Part shown: positions 1 to 9,608 of the stretch, piece after piece
Numbering within the stretch: the first letter of the stretch is position 1
How the letters are laid out: each line of letters opens with the position of its first letter
Assembly (NCBI GenBank): GCA_023428245.1
Contig: JAEYYX010000104.1
Location: 1-49,772, forward strand
From: Pseudomonadota bacterium
GTDB taxonomy: Bacteria > Myxococcota_A > Polyangia > Polyangiales > Polyangiaceae
Direction of reading: 5' to 3'
Length of the DNA: 49,772 bases
The notes under the pieces: generated by a model
What the model was told of the DNA's origin: nothing
Database searches by the model: none
What the model saw: only the letters and a program-made list of their open reading frames with translations
Translations under genes and position numbers: made by a program

Positions 1-2
1 CC

Positions 3-407
3 CCAGGCAAGACCCCGCCCACAGAGCCAGGCAAGGACACCCCCCCTGCGGAGCCGGCGCTGACCCTCGAAGAAGCAAAGGCGAAAGCCCTCGAGACGCA
101 AAAGGCGGCCATCGAAGCCAAGAAGGAAGCCAACAAGACGAAACGAGAAGCGATCCAGGCGACAGTGCAGGCGAAGGTCAAAGATCAAGCCGCCGACTCG
201 GCCGAGAAGCGCGCCACCCAGCAAGCCGCCCTTGCGGAGCAAACCAAGGAGAAAGCGAACCAGGCGCGCGCCCAGGCTGATGCCGCAAAGGCCGCCGCCG
301 AGACAGCGGAGAAAGCAGCATCCGAAGCCAAGACCGCGTCTGAAGCCGCCGAACAAGCGGCTCGCAAGGCTGCCGAGGAACTCGCCGAGCTCAAGAAGAA
401 GAAATAG
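3..407 (+). CDS. C-terminal part of an Ala/Lys/Glu-rich coiled-coil protein (5' partial)
   Basis: The frame is open from the left edge to a TAG stop, so the start lies outside the window. An internal GTG at 165 is a possible but unnecessary start. The visible part begins with a Pro/Gly/Lys/Glu linker (repeated PGK and PAEP-like words). It then becomes about 110 residues almost free of helix breakers, dominated by A, E, K and Q, as in TolA-like or histone-like coiled coils, and ends in a run of lysines. I cannot assign a function. It could be the tail of a lipoprotein or envelope protein with a helical stalk. Its last 17 bases overlap the end of the convergent gene at 391-1929. Confidence 0.6.
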   Translation, partial: PGKTPPTEPGKDTPPAEPALTLEEAKAKALETQKAAIEAKKEANKTKREAIQATVQAKVKDQAADSAEKRATQQAALAEQTKEKANQARAQADAAKAAAETAEKAASEAKTASEAAEQAARKAAEELAELKKKK

Positions 408-1929
408 TCGGAAAAGACAAAAGAAGGCCGACGGTCTCGGGTTCGTTCCACTCGAACGGAAGCGAGATCCGTCGGACCCTCTCGGCCCCTCTGTCCCGGG
501 CGAGCTCCGCCAAGGTCTGCATGAAAGAGGCGCGCCGGCGGTGTCCTTTGCCCCACCAGATCGCGCATACTCCTCGCCCGTCGATGAGCTCGAGACAAGC
601 GCTCAAGAACTCTTCCGGTTTCGGTGGCAAGCGCAATCCACCGAGGCGACTCCCGTCGACAATCACAGCATCATAACGTTCTCTGCGGCGCAGAGCCTTG
701 TCGACGTAACGGAGAGGCTCCTCGCGAAAGAAGCGATGGCCTGAAATGTTCGAGAGCTCCGCTGCTTTCCGGAAGTTCCCAAGGAAGCTCGCGCGCAGGT
801 CCACATGGGTTCCTTCGGCGGCTCGGAGCGCGGCCGCCACTCCGAGGAGTGCCGGCCCACAGCCAAGAGAAAGCACGCGCCGCGGCGCTCGTTCGCTGAG
901 CTCTGTGCGCAAGTCGCGCGCCTCGGGGTCGAGGGTTGGGTGCTCCCCGGATTCCCATGAAAAGCGGAGGGGCCCTTCGGCTCCAATCCGCTCCCCCGGA
1001 GCGTCCTCCGAGGACAGCCCGTAAGCCGCAAGAATCGAGTTGAGCGCATCGGGCGCCGGCCCTGCATCAAAATTCACCCGCGGGAGCCCGCCGATCTGAT
1101 CCACGACGAGCCCAGGCAAGAGATCTCGCTCCCCGGCGACCCAACGCAGCGTGTCGAAGAGCCGAACGAGAGGTGCTCGAAGAGTGATCGCGTCGGCAAT
1201 CCTCGCCTCCAGCTCTCCGAGCTCCGCCGGAAAGGCGATGCGCCCGTGCTCGGAATACTCCTTGAACACTCGCGGCAAAGGCGCCTCCACGGGCTCTTCT
1301 AAGGGCGCCCCAGAAACGGAGGCGGCGTGCAAGAAGACGCGCGGAGCAAGCGGCCCACCATAAAGCTCATCGCCGACGATCGGCGCGCCGAGGTGCGCGA
1401 GGGTCGCGCGGATCTGATGGGTCCGGCCTGTCTCGAGTTCGAGCTCGACAAGAGCGAGCTTCGAGGTGCGCTCTAGAACATGGTAGCGAGTGATGGCGAG
1501 TTTGCCCTCAGAGGCTGAACAAACCTCTGCCTTTTCCCGAGCGAAGCGCAGAAACACGTTCACTTGGCCGCTCGTGTCGAGCTGCGCGCCCGGAGCGAGC
1601 GCGACGAGGGCCACGTAGAGGCGCCTGAGGGTCTTCCCCTCGAGTCCGGCCCGCACCTCCGCGTTTCGAGCAGGATCCGTCGTGAAGAGCAGGGCCCCGC
1701 TTGTGCCCACATCAAGTCGAGAGTGCACTCCCAGGTACGGTTCGTTCTTGCCAGCAGTCGGGCTCAAGATCGCGCCGAGCCGCTCGACCAGGCTCTCGCC
1801 CAACCCCTCACGCCCCCCATGCACAACCACACCGATGGGCTTGTCGACGATGAGCAGGCCGCGAGCGTGGAACAAAATGCGTTCGGCGCGAAAGGGGCTC
1901 AAGGTCCGCTCCTTCGCGCCGAACATCAC
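391..1929 (-). CDS. RluA-family pseudouridine synthase fused to an RlmI-like methyltransferase domain
   Basis: This 512-residue protein joins two RNA-modification folds. Residues 1-230 are a RluA-type pseudouridine synthase. The catalytic loop reads HSRLDVGTSG with Asp73 as the expected nucleophile, followed by ETGRTHQIR (about 166-174) and a GDELYGG element near 186-192. Residues 250-512 resemble the C-terminal half of RlmI/RlmK-type rRNA methyltransferases: GERDLLPGLVVDQ (266-278) matches the family linker, and LSLGCGP (353-359) is the SAM-binding motif I. The family's DPP motif IV is replaced by VDGSRL (about 424-429) and the expected FSCS-type catalytic cysteine loop reads AIWWG, so the methyltransferase half may be inactive or have another target. 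rplC lies 26 bases upstream on the same strand. The substrate is unknown. Confidence 0.85.
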   Translation of the reverse strand: MMFGAKERTLSPFRAERILFHARGLLIVDKPIGVVVHGGREGLGESLVERLGAILSPTAGKNEPYLGVHSRLDVGTSGALLFTTDPARNAEVRAGLEGKTLRRLYVALVALAPGAQLDTSGQVNVFLRFAREKAEVCSASEGKLAITRYHVLERTSKLALVELELETGRTHQIRATLAHLGAPIVGDELYGGPLAPRVFLHAASVSGAPLEEPVEAPLPRVFKEYSEHGRIAFPAELGELEARIADAITLRAPLVRLFDTLRWVAGERDLLPGLVVDQIGGLPRVNFDAGPAPDALNSILAAYGLSSEDAPGERIGAEGPLRFSWESGEHPTLDPEARDLRTELSERAPRRVLSLGCGPALLGVAAALRAAEGTHVDLRASFLGNFRKAAELSNISGHRFFREEPLRYVDKALRRRERYDAVIVDGSRLGGLRLPPKPEEFLSACLELIDGRGVCAIWWGKGHRRRASFMQTLAELARDRGAERVRRISLPFEWNEPETVGLLLSFPTISSS

Positions 1930-1955
1930 GGTTGGCTATTCGATCCGAGGAAACC

Positions 1956-2618
1956 TCAGGCGCGCCCGCCGTTCTTCTTCTTGATCGCGCCGCGCACGAC
2001 GACCGCAGCTCCCGTACCACCGGGCACGCCACCGCGCACCAAGATCGCGTTCTCCTCGGGCACGATGCGAACGACCTTCTGGTTCAGAACGCTCGTGATC
2101 TTGTTGCCCAGCTGACCGGGCATCTTGCGACCGGGCAGAACGCGACCGGGGGTCATGTTCGTACCGATTGAACCGGGGTGACGGAAGTACTCGTGCGTAC
2201 CGTGGGACCCGGGAGAGCCCTTGAAATTGTGACGCTTGATGACGCCAGCGAAGCCTTTACCGCGGCTCACAGCCTGCACGTCGACGAACTGACCCTGCTC
2301 GAAGATCCCGTCGAGCTTGAAGGGCTGTCCGACTTCCTGGGTGTCGAGAGCCTCGGGCGTGCAACGCAGCTCACGGATGAGTTGCTTGGGGGTGACACCA
2401 GCCTTCTTGAACAGGCCCGCGAGCGGCTTCGTGGTGCGCTTCTCTTTGCGCTCACCGAGACCGAGGATGAGCGCGGTGTAGCCATCCTTGTCGAGGGTGC
2501 GCTTGCCGAGGACCACTGCGTTCGCCTGGATGACGGTGCAGGGAATGACAGTGCCGTCCTCTTCGAGGACCTGAATCATTCCGACTTTGCGGCCAATGAG
2601 GCCAGTGTTTTCGTTCAT
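1956..2618 (-). CDS. rplC: 50S ribosomal protein L3
   Basis: L3 binds 23S rRNA early in large-subunit assembly and reaches towards the peptidyl-transferase centre. The 220-residue length is normal. The N-terminus GLIGRKVGM and the loop ending HRHPGSIG-like (YFRHPGSIGTNMTPGRV region, about 142-158) are diagnostic. The glutamine that PrmB methylates in E. coli L3 aligns with Met in TNMTPG, so that modification is not expected. The ATG is supported by AGGAG (complement of 2625-2629) six bases upstream. The gene is not in an S10 operon: no rpsJ or rplD is adjacent. It lies 209 bases downstream of purL and 26 bases upstream of the pseudouridine synthase fusion, with which it is probably co-transcribed. 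Confidence 0.97.
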   Translation of the reverse strand: MNENTGLIGRKVGMIQVLEEDGTVIPCTVIQANAVVLGKRTLDKDGYTALILGLGERKEKRTTKPLAGLFKKAGVTPKQLIRELRCTPEALDTQEVGQPFKLDGIFEQGQFVDVQAVSRGKGFAGVIKRHNFKGSPGSHGTHEYFRHPGSIGTNMTPGRVLPGRKMPGQLGNKITSVLNQKVVRIVPEENAILVRGGVPGGTGAAVVVRGAIKKKNGGRA

Positions 2619-2827
2619 GAATTACTCCTGATTGGCAGGGGACGTGCTCCGGGGACGAGCCCCCAGGGCAACATGCCCGGGAGCCAGACCCTGGACGGCC
2701 GCTGCGTCGAGGGCTCCGCCGAGAGTGTTCTCGGGCGGAAAGGGGTGAGCCAGGTAGCGCCCCTCGGCCCCGGGGTCAAGCCCGGATTCAGGGGACGGGG
2801 GCGTAGCTGGCGTCCCGTTCGAGCGCT

Positions 2828-5800
2828 CTACTGGACGAATTTCCTCGCATTTTCGAAGAGGCGCAGCCAGGGCCCCCGGTCCGTGTTGAGCCATTCGGGC
2901 GGGCACCAGCTGTGCTGGATGGGCCGAATGATGCGCTCGGGGTGGGGCATCATGATGGTCACGCGGCCACCGAGAGCCACAAAGGCCGTCGCTCCATCCG
3001 GGGACCCGTTCGGGTTCTCCGGGTAGCGGCGAGCTGGCTGGCCGGCGGAATCGACGTAACGAAGAGCCACTTCGGCAGACGCGCGCGCGGTCTCACTCGC
3101 GAAGACGGCCCGCCCCTCGCCGTGGGAGACCACGATGGGCAAACGGGATCCCTCCATGCCGCGCAGGAAGATCGAAGAACTCGGGAGAATTTCGACCAAA
3201 GACAGGCGGGCCTCGAACTGCTCGCTGTCGTTCCGCATCAGTGTCGGGAAGTGTTCGGCGCCGGGGATGATGTCTTTGAGCCCGGCCATCATCTGGCATC
3301 CGTTGCATACGCCGAGCGCGAAAGTCCTCTCGCGAGCGAAGAAGCGCACGAAATCCGAGCGCACCTTCTCGTGGAACAGGATCGACTTGGCCCAGCCCTG
3401 GCCGGCTCCGAGCACGTCTCCATAGGAGAAGCCACCCGCGGCCGCGAAACCGACGAACTGCTCGAGCGTGGTGCGCCCCTGCATCAGATCGCTCATGTGA
3501 ACGTCGAAACAGGCAAAGCCGGCCCGTTCGAACGCTTCGGCCATCTCGACCTGACCGTTGACTCCTTGTTCGCGGAGGATCGCGACCTTGGGTCGTTCAC
3601 TCGCTTCAATGAAATGACCGATGAGGGACTCAGCCGGATCGAAGGTCAACTGAGGCACAAGACCCTGATCGGAGAGGTCCGAGAGCGACTCATACTCCTC
3701 GCGCGCGACCGCCGGGTTGTCGCGGAGCAGCCTCATCTCGTGGCTCGTCCGGGCCCACTTCTTCTGGAGCTCCAGCAGATCCGCCTGGAGCAGCGAAGCG
3801 CCCCCGAGGGATACCGTCACATCCAAGCTCGATGAGCGCGGGCGACCGATCGAGTGAACGAGGGAACCGAGGCCCGCTTCTCGGAACCGCTCAAGGACCA
3901 GCGGCAGATCGGCCTTCTTCACCTGCACCACGGCCCCAAGCTCCTCGGAGAACAAGAGCGCCTGGGGCGTTGCGCCGGCGCGGCTCGCCCGAGCGAGGCT
4001 GTCCAGCTCGACTTCTAACCCGACGCGGCCCGCAAACGCCATCTCCAACGCCGTGACCAGGAGACCGCCATCGGAGCGATCGTGGTAAGCGATGATTTTC
4101 CCTTCGCGAATCAGCTCGGACACGAGAAGGAAGAAAGCTCGGAACTCCTCCGTATTCTCCAGATCGGGCGTTTCTTCGCCGACCTGTTCCGTGACAAAGG
4201 CCAAAGCCGACAGACCCATCCGGTTTTTTCCCCGGCCGAGGTCGATCAAGAGGAGCTCCGTCTCGCCGAGGTCTTTGCGCAGCAGTGGAGTGATCGCCTT
4301 ACGCACATCCCGCAAGCGACAGAACGCGCTCACGATGAGAGAGACGGGAGCTATGACACTCTTATCCCCACCTTCCCAGACCGTCCGCATGGACATGCTG
4401 TCCTTGCCGACCGGGATCGTCAGGCCTAGCTGCGGGCAGAGCTCGAGACCAATGGCCCGGACCGAATCATAGAGAGTCTTGTCTTCACCGGGGTGCCCCG
4501 CCGCAGCCATCCAATTCGCCGACAGCTTGACCCGCTCGAGGGACTCAGGCGCCGCGGACAAGAGATTCGTGAGCGATTCGCCCACGGCCATGCGGGCGGC
4601 GGACGCTCCGTCGAGCAACGCGAGCGGAGTTCGTTCGCCCATCGCCATCGCCTCTCCCTCGAAACCGCAGAAGCTCGCCACGGTCACACCGGCATCTGCG
4701 ACAGGAACCTGATAGGGACCCACCATCTGATCCCTATGCACAAGACCGCCCACCGTACGATCTCCAATCGTGATCAAGAAGGCTTTGCTCGCGATGGTCG
4801 GTAGGGCCAAGAGCCGATCGAGAGCTTCGCTCACGCTGAGCACATCAGGGCGAAGTTTGGCCCGGGGGGGGGCTACTCCGCGGACGTCGCGCACCATGCG
4901 CGGCGGCTTGCCGAGGAGAATCCCGAGCTCCAGATCGATGGGCCGCGGTCCAGGCGCGGGAGTCTCCGGAGACGATGCAAGTAAGATCCTCTCCTCTTCC
5001 GTCGCGGTACCGACCACGGCGTATGGACAGCGCTCTCGCCTACAGATCTCCTCGAAGAGCTCGAGTCGATCGCTGGCGATGGCCAGCACGTAGCGCTCTT
5101 GCGCTTCGTTGCACCAAAGCTCCATCGGAGACAGACCCGCCTCTGCCGTCGGAATCTTGTCGAGGTCAATGATCGCACCGAGCCCCGCGTCGTGGACGAG
5201 CTCAGGGAACGCGTTGGACAGGCCCCCTGCCCCCACGTCGTGGACGCTCAAGATCGGACTGTCCGTACCGAGGGCTGAAGCTCGGTCGATCACCTCTTGG
5301 CAGCGGCGCTGCATCTCGGGGTTGTCCCTTTGGACCGAGGCGTAGTCGAGATCTTCCGCGCTCGCGCCCGAGGCCATGGAGCTCGCCGCTCCACCGCCAA
5401 GGCCGATCAACATGGCGGGACCACCCAAAACGACGAGCTTCGAACCCGCGGGGAACGGCGTCTTGAGGGCGAGCGGAGCGCGCACGCTCCCTAGCCCACC
5501 CGCGAGCATGATCGGCTTATGATAACCGCGTACCTGCTCGCCGACCTTCTGCTCGAAGGTCCGGAAGTAGCCGACAATACTCGGACGACCGAACTCGTTG
5601 TTGAAGGCGGCGGCTCCCAGCGGTGCTTCGATCATGATCGAGAGCGCGTCGCGGATCCGCGTCGGATAACCGACGTCGTCGCTCTCCCAGGCCATCTTGT
5701 GCCCGGGCAGCTCGAGGTTCGAGACACTGAAGCCGACGAGTCCCGCCTTGGGCTTCGAGCCGCGTCCGGTCGCGCCCTCATCCCGAATCTCGCCGCCGCT

Positions 5801-6751
5801 TCCCGTGGAAGCGCCGGGGAAAGGAGAAATCGCCGTCGGATGATTGTGGGTCTCGACCTTCATCAGGATGTGGGTCGGTTCCACGACTCGCTCATAAGGA
5901 GCCGCCGGCCCCGGCTTCACCAATAAGCGCTCGCTCGTGAAGCCTTCCATGACGGCCGCGTTGTCGCTGTAGGCGGAGACGACGCCGGTCTTACAGGCTT
6001 CGTAGGTGTTCTTGATCATTCCGAACAGGGAATGCGTCTGAGGAACCCCGTCGATGATGTAGTCGGCGCGGAAAATCTTGTGACGGCAGTGCTCCGAGTT
6101 CGCTTGCGCGAACATCATGAGCTCACAATCCGTCGGGTCGCGTCCAAGCCCGAGGTAGGCCTCTTTGAGGTAGTCGATCTCGTCCGGAGCGAGCGCCAGG
6201 CCGAGCTCGACATTGGCGCGTTCGAGCGCCTCTTTTCCGCCGCCATGAAGCGGAATCGTGCGGAGCGGGCGCCTCGTTTCGTCGAGGAACAAGCGAGCTC
6301 CATCTTCGGCCGTGAAGAAAGCCGTTTCGGTCATTCGGTCTTTGAGACCTGAAGCGATTTTGTCGAGGAGCGCTTCCGAGACCTCTCCTTGCGAGCGAAC
6401 ATCGTAGCGCACAGCGCGCTCGATGCGCCTGACTCCTTCGAGGCCCGACGCGCGCAAGATGTCGGTAGCCTTCGAGCTGAAGGGCGAGATCGTACCAAGG
6501 CGCGGAGCGACGAAGATCTCTCCCGCGCGCGCCTCTGGGGTGACGAGGCGTGCGCCCCCGCCGATCACCGAGAGCAGACGCTCGGACAGGACCGCGTCCA
6601 CAACCGAGCGGTCCTCGAGCTGGACGAAGTAGACAAGGGTAGCGGAAAAGGCCGCGAGGCCGGGTACTTCACCAGAAACGAGCGCCTTCTTCTTTTCGAG
6701 GCGAAAGGACGAGAGGGCCGGGCCACCCTCGACGTAGAGCACGTGCGTCAC
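2828..6751 (-). CDS. purL: Phosphoribosylformylglycinamidine synthase, single-chain type
   Basis: PurL converts FGAR, glutamine and ATP to FGAM in de novo purine synthesis. At 1307 residues this is the long Gram-negative form with synthetase and glutaminase on one chain (E. coli about 1295). Visible landmarks are SEHCRHK near residue 220, DVGAGGLSNAFPE in the synthetase half, SDGGL in the second synthetase half, and the C-terminal class I glutaminase with VCNGCQMM (Cys1149 as nucleophile) and PHPER with the catalytic His near the C-terminus. The reading frame runs without interruption through a 9-G tract at 4864-4872. It is divergent from argS, with 137 bases between the start codons. Confidence 0.97.
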   Translation of the reverse strand: MTHVLYVEGGPALSSFRLEKKKALVSGEVPGLAAFSATLVYFVQLEDRSVVDAVLSERLLSVIGGGARLVTPEARAGEIFVAPRLGTISPFSSKATDILRASGLEGVRRIERAVRYDVRSQGEVSEALLDKIASGLKDRMTETAFFTAEDGARLFLDETRRPLRTIPLHGGGKEALERANVELGLALAPDEIDYLKEAYLGLGRDPTDCELMMFAQANSEHCRHKIFRADYIIDGVPQTHSLFGMIKNTYEACKTGVVSAYSDNAAVMEGFTSERLLVKPGPAAPYERVVEPTHILMKVETHNHPTAISPFPGASTGSGGEIRDEGATGRGSKPKAGLVGFSVSNLELPGHKMAWESDDVGYPTRIRDALSIMIEAPLGAAAFNNEFGRPSIVGYFRTFEQKVGEQVRGYHKPIMLAGGLGSVRAPLALKTPFPAGSKLVVLGGPAMLIGLGGGAASSMASGASAEDLDYASVQRDNPEMQRRCQEVIDRASALGTDSPILSVHDVGAGGLSNAFPELVHDAGLGAIIDLDKIPTAEAGLSPMELWCNEAQERYVLAIASDRLELFEEICRRERCPYAVVGTATEEERILLASSPETPAPGPRPIDLELGILLGKPPRMVRDVRGVAPPRAKLRPDVLSVSEALDRLLALPTIASKAFLITIGDRTVGGLVHRDQMVGPYQVPVADAGVTVASFCGFEGEAMAMGERTPLALLDGASAARMAVGESLTNLLSAAPESLERVKLSANWMAAAGHPGEDKTLYDSVRAIGLELCPQLGLTIPVGKDSMSMRTVWEGGDKSVIAPVSLIVSAFCRLRDVRKAITPLLRKDLGETELLLIDLGRGKNRMGLSALAFVTEQVGEETPDLENTEEFRAFFLLVSELIREGKIIAYHDRSDGGLLVTALEMAFAGRVGLEVELDSLARASRAGATPQALLFSEELGAVVQVKKADLPLVLERFREAGLGSLVHSIGRPRSSSLDVTVSLGGASLLQADLLELQKKWARTSHEMRLLRDNPAVAREEYESLSDLSDQGLVPQLTFDPAESLIGHFIEASERPKVAILREQGVNGQVEMAEAFERAGFACFDVHMSDLMQGRTTLEQFVGFAAAGGFSYGDVLGAGQGWAKSILFHEKVRSDFVRFFARERTFALGVCNGCQMMAGLKDIIPGAEHFPTLMRNDSEQFEARLSLVEILPSSSIFLRGMEGSRLPIVVSHGEGRAVFASETARASAEVALRYVDSAGQPARRYPENPNGSPDGATAFVALGGRVTIMMPHPERIIRPIQHSWCPPEWLNTDRGPWLRLFENARKFVQ

Positions 6752-6888
6752 GCGCAGCTTTTGCCTCGATGACCAAGGCTTGGCCAGTACGATAGCTCGA
6801 TCCCTAAGAAAGAGCTGGAACTTGGGGCGGGGAGCCCCTAAAGGACCGAAGTCGCCGGTTTCCTCGGCGAAAGGCGTTCGTCTGAGCG

Positions 6889-8631
6889 ATGCAACTCGAA
6901 AAAACCCTCGAGACCCTGGCCCAAGACGCGGTGCGCGCCGCGACTGGGCTCGATGTCCCCCCCCAGCTGAGGCCCACCGCAGACCCGACCCACGGTGACT
7001 ACCAAGTCAACGCGGCGCTGAGTCTCGCCAAAGAGCTCAAGAAGAACCCGCGCGAAATCGCGGGGACCATCGCCGAAGAACTGCGACGTGTCCCTGCCTT
7101 CTCGCGGGTCGAAGTGGCTGGCCCCGGCTTCGTCAACTTGACCCTTGAGCGAACCTGGATGGCATCCCAGCTCCGCTGCGACGTTCTCGACCTCGAGCAC
7201 GACGGAATTCCGCAGCTAACGGCCAAGGAGCGAATCGTGGTCGATTTCTCGAGCCCGAACATCGCCAAGCAGATGCACGTCGGGCACCTCCGCTCAACCA
7301 TCCTCGGCGACGCTCTGATCCGCATCCTCCGCGCCCTCGGACACGAGGTGACCGGCGTCAATCATATCGGCGATTGGGGTACCCAATACGGGCTGCTGCT
7401 CACGGGAATGCGCGAGTTCGGCGACGCTCAAGCGCTCTCCGAGTCACCGATCGCTGAGCTTGAGAGGATCTACAAGGCCGCGTCCCAACGAGCGAAGGAG
7501 GACGAAGCCTTCGCAGAGCGGGCCCGCGCCGAGCTCGCCGCGCTCCAAGCAGGCAACGAGGAGAACCTAGCCCTTTGGAAGAGGTTCGTCGACACAACAC
7601 GCGCCGAACTCGACCGCGTCTACGCGCGGCTCGGGGTGACGTTTGATTCTTGGCGTGGTGAGAGCGCGTACAACGATGATTTGCCGGGCGTGGTCGAGCG
7701 CGCGATCGGAAGCGGGCTCGCCCGAGAAGACCAAGGTGCGATCGGCGTGTTCTGGCCGGAGATCGAAAGCGCGCCAGACAGGCTCAAGAAGCAGGCGGAG
7801 CCCTTCTTGATCCGAAAGAAGGACGGCGCGTTCCTCTACGCAACGACCGATCTCGCTGCCCTTTTCTACAGAGACAACGTGCTCGGCGCGGATGAGATCC
7901 TCTACGTCGTCGACGCGCGCCAGGCGAATCACTTCGAGCAACTCTTTGCCCTCGGCGTGCTACTCGGTGTCCGCGCCAAACCCCATCACATCTCTTTCGG
8001 GACCATCCTCGACGAGCACGGCAAGCCCCTAAAAACCCGAGACGGCGTCGCTGTGACTCTCTCCTCGCTCCTCGACGAAGCCATCGCACGAGCCAAGAGT
8101 CGCATCGAAGAGGGCGTCGCCGAAGGCAAGCTGCGCCTCGACCCGAGCGCCATTGACGACGTCGCGGAAGCGGTCGGCATCGGCGCGGTGAAATACGCCG
8201 ATCTTCGGCAAAATCGCCGGAGCGACTACCAGTTTGACTGGGATAAGATGGTGAGTTTTCAGGGCAACGCCGGCCCTTATCTCCAGTACGCCTACGCGCG
8301 AGTCGCCGCGATCTTCGACAAGGCAGGCGAGACGATCCGGGAGCCGAATCACGAGCTCGACCTGGGAGAGGAAGCTGCCTTCGAGCTCGCCAAGACGCTC
8401 GCTCGTTTTGGCGAAGCGGTCGAGGCCGCCGGTCGCACCCACCAACCTCACCTGCTCACCGACCATCTGTTCGCTTTGGCCAAGGCGTTTATGTCCTTCT
8501 ACGAGGCGTGTCCGATCTTGAAGGCCGAGGGGGCTCTCCAGAAGAGCCGACTCACCTTGGCAGCGCTCACCGCGCGTCAGCTCGAGCGAGGCCTTGGGCT
8601 CCTTGGGATCCGGGCCCCCGCCCGCATGTAG
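6889..8631 (+). CDS. argS: Arginyl-tRNA synthetase
   Basis: Class I synthetase charging tRNA-Arg, 580 residues, the usual length. The N-terminal Add-1 domain (about 1-100) is followed by the HIGH-type motif HVGH (His130, His133) inside SSPNIAKQMHVGHLRSTI, then the GDWGTQYG element. KPLKTRDG near residue 380 takes the place of KMSKS, as in E. coli-type ArgRS. The DALR anticodon-binding domain is at the C-terminus (NAGPYLQYAYAR onward). Only nine bases separate its stop from the SGNH lipoprotein gene, so the two are likely co-transcribed. Confidence 0.97.
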   Translation: MQLEKTLETLAQDAVRAATGLDVPPQLRPTADPTHGDYQVNAALSLAKELKKNPREIAGTIAEELRRVPAFSRVEVAGPGFVNLTLERTWMASQLRCDVLDLEHDGIPQLTAKERIVVDFSSPNIAKQMHVGHLRSTILGDALIRILRALGHEVTGVNHIGDWGTQYGLLLTGMREFGDAQALSESPIAELERIYKAASQRAKEDEAFAERARAELAALQAGNEENLALWKRFVDTTRAELDRVYARLGVTFDSWRGESAYNDDLPGVVERAIGSGLAREDQGAIGVFWPEIESAPDRLKKQAEPFLIRKKDGAFLYATTDLAALFYRDNVLGADEILYVVDARQANHFEQLFALGVLLGVRAKPHHISFGTILDEHGKPLKTRDGVAVTLSSLLDEAIARAKSRIEEGVAEGKLRLDPSAIDDVAEAVGIGAVKYADLRQNRRSDYQFDWDKMVSFQGNAGPYLQYAYARVAAIFDKAGETIREPNHELDLGEEAAFELAKTLARFGEAVEAAGRTHQPHLLTDHLFALAKAFMSFYEACPILKAEGALQKSRLTLAALTARQLERGLGLLGIRAPARM

Positions 8632-8640
8632 AGAACAGCG

Positions 8641-9417
8641 ATGCGACCCCTGCTCTCACTCGCGATCGCCCTCTCGTGCATCGGATCAGGTTGTCGCGTC
8701 CGCGAGGAACCTCCTCGCCCAATCGAGGCAAAAGCGAGTCCCAAGCGGCCCCTCGCCCCGAAGGTCCTGGCCGAGTCCCCAGAGCGTCCAGAGAATGCAG
8801 CCCCGCCCCCCGGGCGTGTGTACAGAGCAGCCGTGCTCGGCGATTCGATCAGCGACGAAAAGGTCGGCGGTGGACGCTACCTCGCGTATCTCCGCAAAGC
8901 TTGTCCGAAGAGCTCGTTCTACGACTTTGGCAAAGGCGGGGACATGACAAACCAGATGCTGGTGCGGCTCGAGCGAGACCTCTTACCCGCCCGCGAGCGG
9001 CTCGGTCTCGACACCCTTGTCGTGTTGGGCGGAGTGAACGATCTCTACAGCAACATCACTGCGTCACGAACCAATGACCGCATCGAGCAATCGCTGCTCG
9101 CGATCTATGAGAAGGCTCAGAACGCGGGCCTTCGGACAGTAGGCGTGACAGTTTTGCCCTGGGGCGGTTTCTCCCGTTACTTCACGGCCGAGCGCGGTCA
9201 AAATACCCGAGCGCTCAACACATTCATTCTCGGGCAAGTCAGCCGCGGGACTCTCGACGTGGCGGTCGACGCCTACCCACACCTGAGCTGCGGCCAGCCC
9301 GAGAAGCTATGCCCCGACTTCGAGATGCCACGCCCGGACGGCCTCCACCCGGGCCCCCGGGGGCATGAGGTGCTCGGCGCGCTGCTCCGCGAGCAGGCAT
9401 TTGCCGACTGCCTCTAA
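8641..9417 (+). CDS. SGNH/GDSL-family hydrolase lipoprotein
   Basis: The 258-residue product starts with a lipoprotein signal peptide (MRPLLSLAIALSCIGSGC; lipobox Cys18) and a Pro/Lys-rich spacer to about residue 60. The catalytic domain shows SGNH blocks: GDSIS (block I, nucleophile Ser), GKGG (block II), GGVND (block III) and DGLHP (block V, Asp and His of the triad). Family members are esterases, lipases, acetylxylan esterases or lysophospholipases, and the substrate cannot be read from sequence. It is probably anchored in the inner or outer membrane facing the periplasm. It lies 9 bases downstream of argS, which looks like a transcriptional rather than a functional link. Confidence 0.88.
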   Translation: MRPLLSLAIALSCIGSGCRVREEPPRPIEAKASPKRPLAPKVLAESPERPENAAPPPGRVYRAAVLGDSISDEKVGGGRYLAYLRKACPKSSFYDFGKGGDMTNQMLVRLERDLLPARERLGLDTLVVLGGVNDLYSNITASRTNDRIEQSLLAIYEKAQNAGLRTVGVTVLPWGGFSRYFTAERGQNTRALNTFILGQVSRGTLDVAVDAYPHLSCGQPEKLCPDFEMPRPDGLHPGPRGHEVLGALLREQAFADCL

Positions 9418-9487
9418 GGCGGGACCCCGCCGGGAAGCGATCCAACGAGCCCCGCTCTTCCCCAAAGGCGAGCTCACGACCTCAGCG

Positions 9488-9498
9488 CCCCCCCCCCC
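9488..9498. repeat. C homopolymer of about 11 bases in the 191-base gap after the SGNH gene
   Basis: The gap 9418-9608 contains no ORF I can support. It is GC-rich, with a run of about eleven C and, further on, an A7 run followed by GGGAGCC. I see no clear terminator or promoter there. Confidence 0.6.
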
Positions 9499-9608
9499 AA
9501 AGAGAGCTCGGCTGCGCCCCGGGCCGGCCACCCCGGCTGAGGCCGCCTGACTGCGCCCCCAAAAAAAGGGAGCCGCGGTCGCGCGGGTCGTGATAAGAAT
9601 CGCGGCCA

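Noticed and set aside
4864..4872. Possible frameshift at a 9-G tract in purL
   Set aside because: The frame stays open, and PurL motifs are found on both sides in the same frame.
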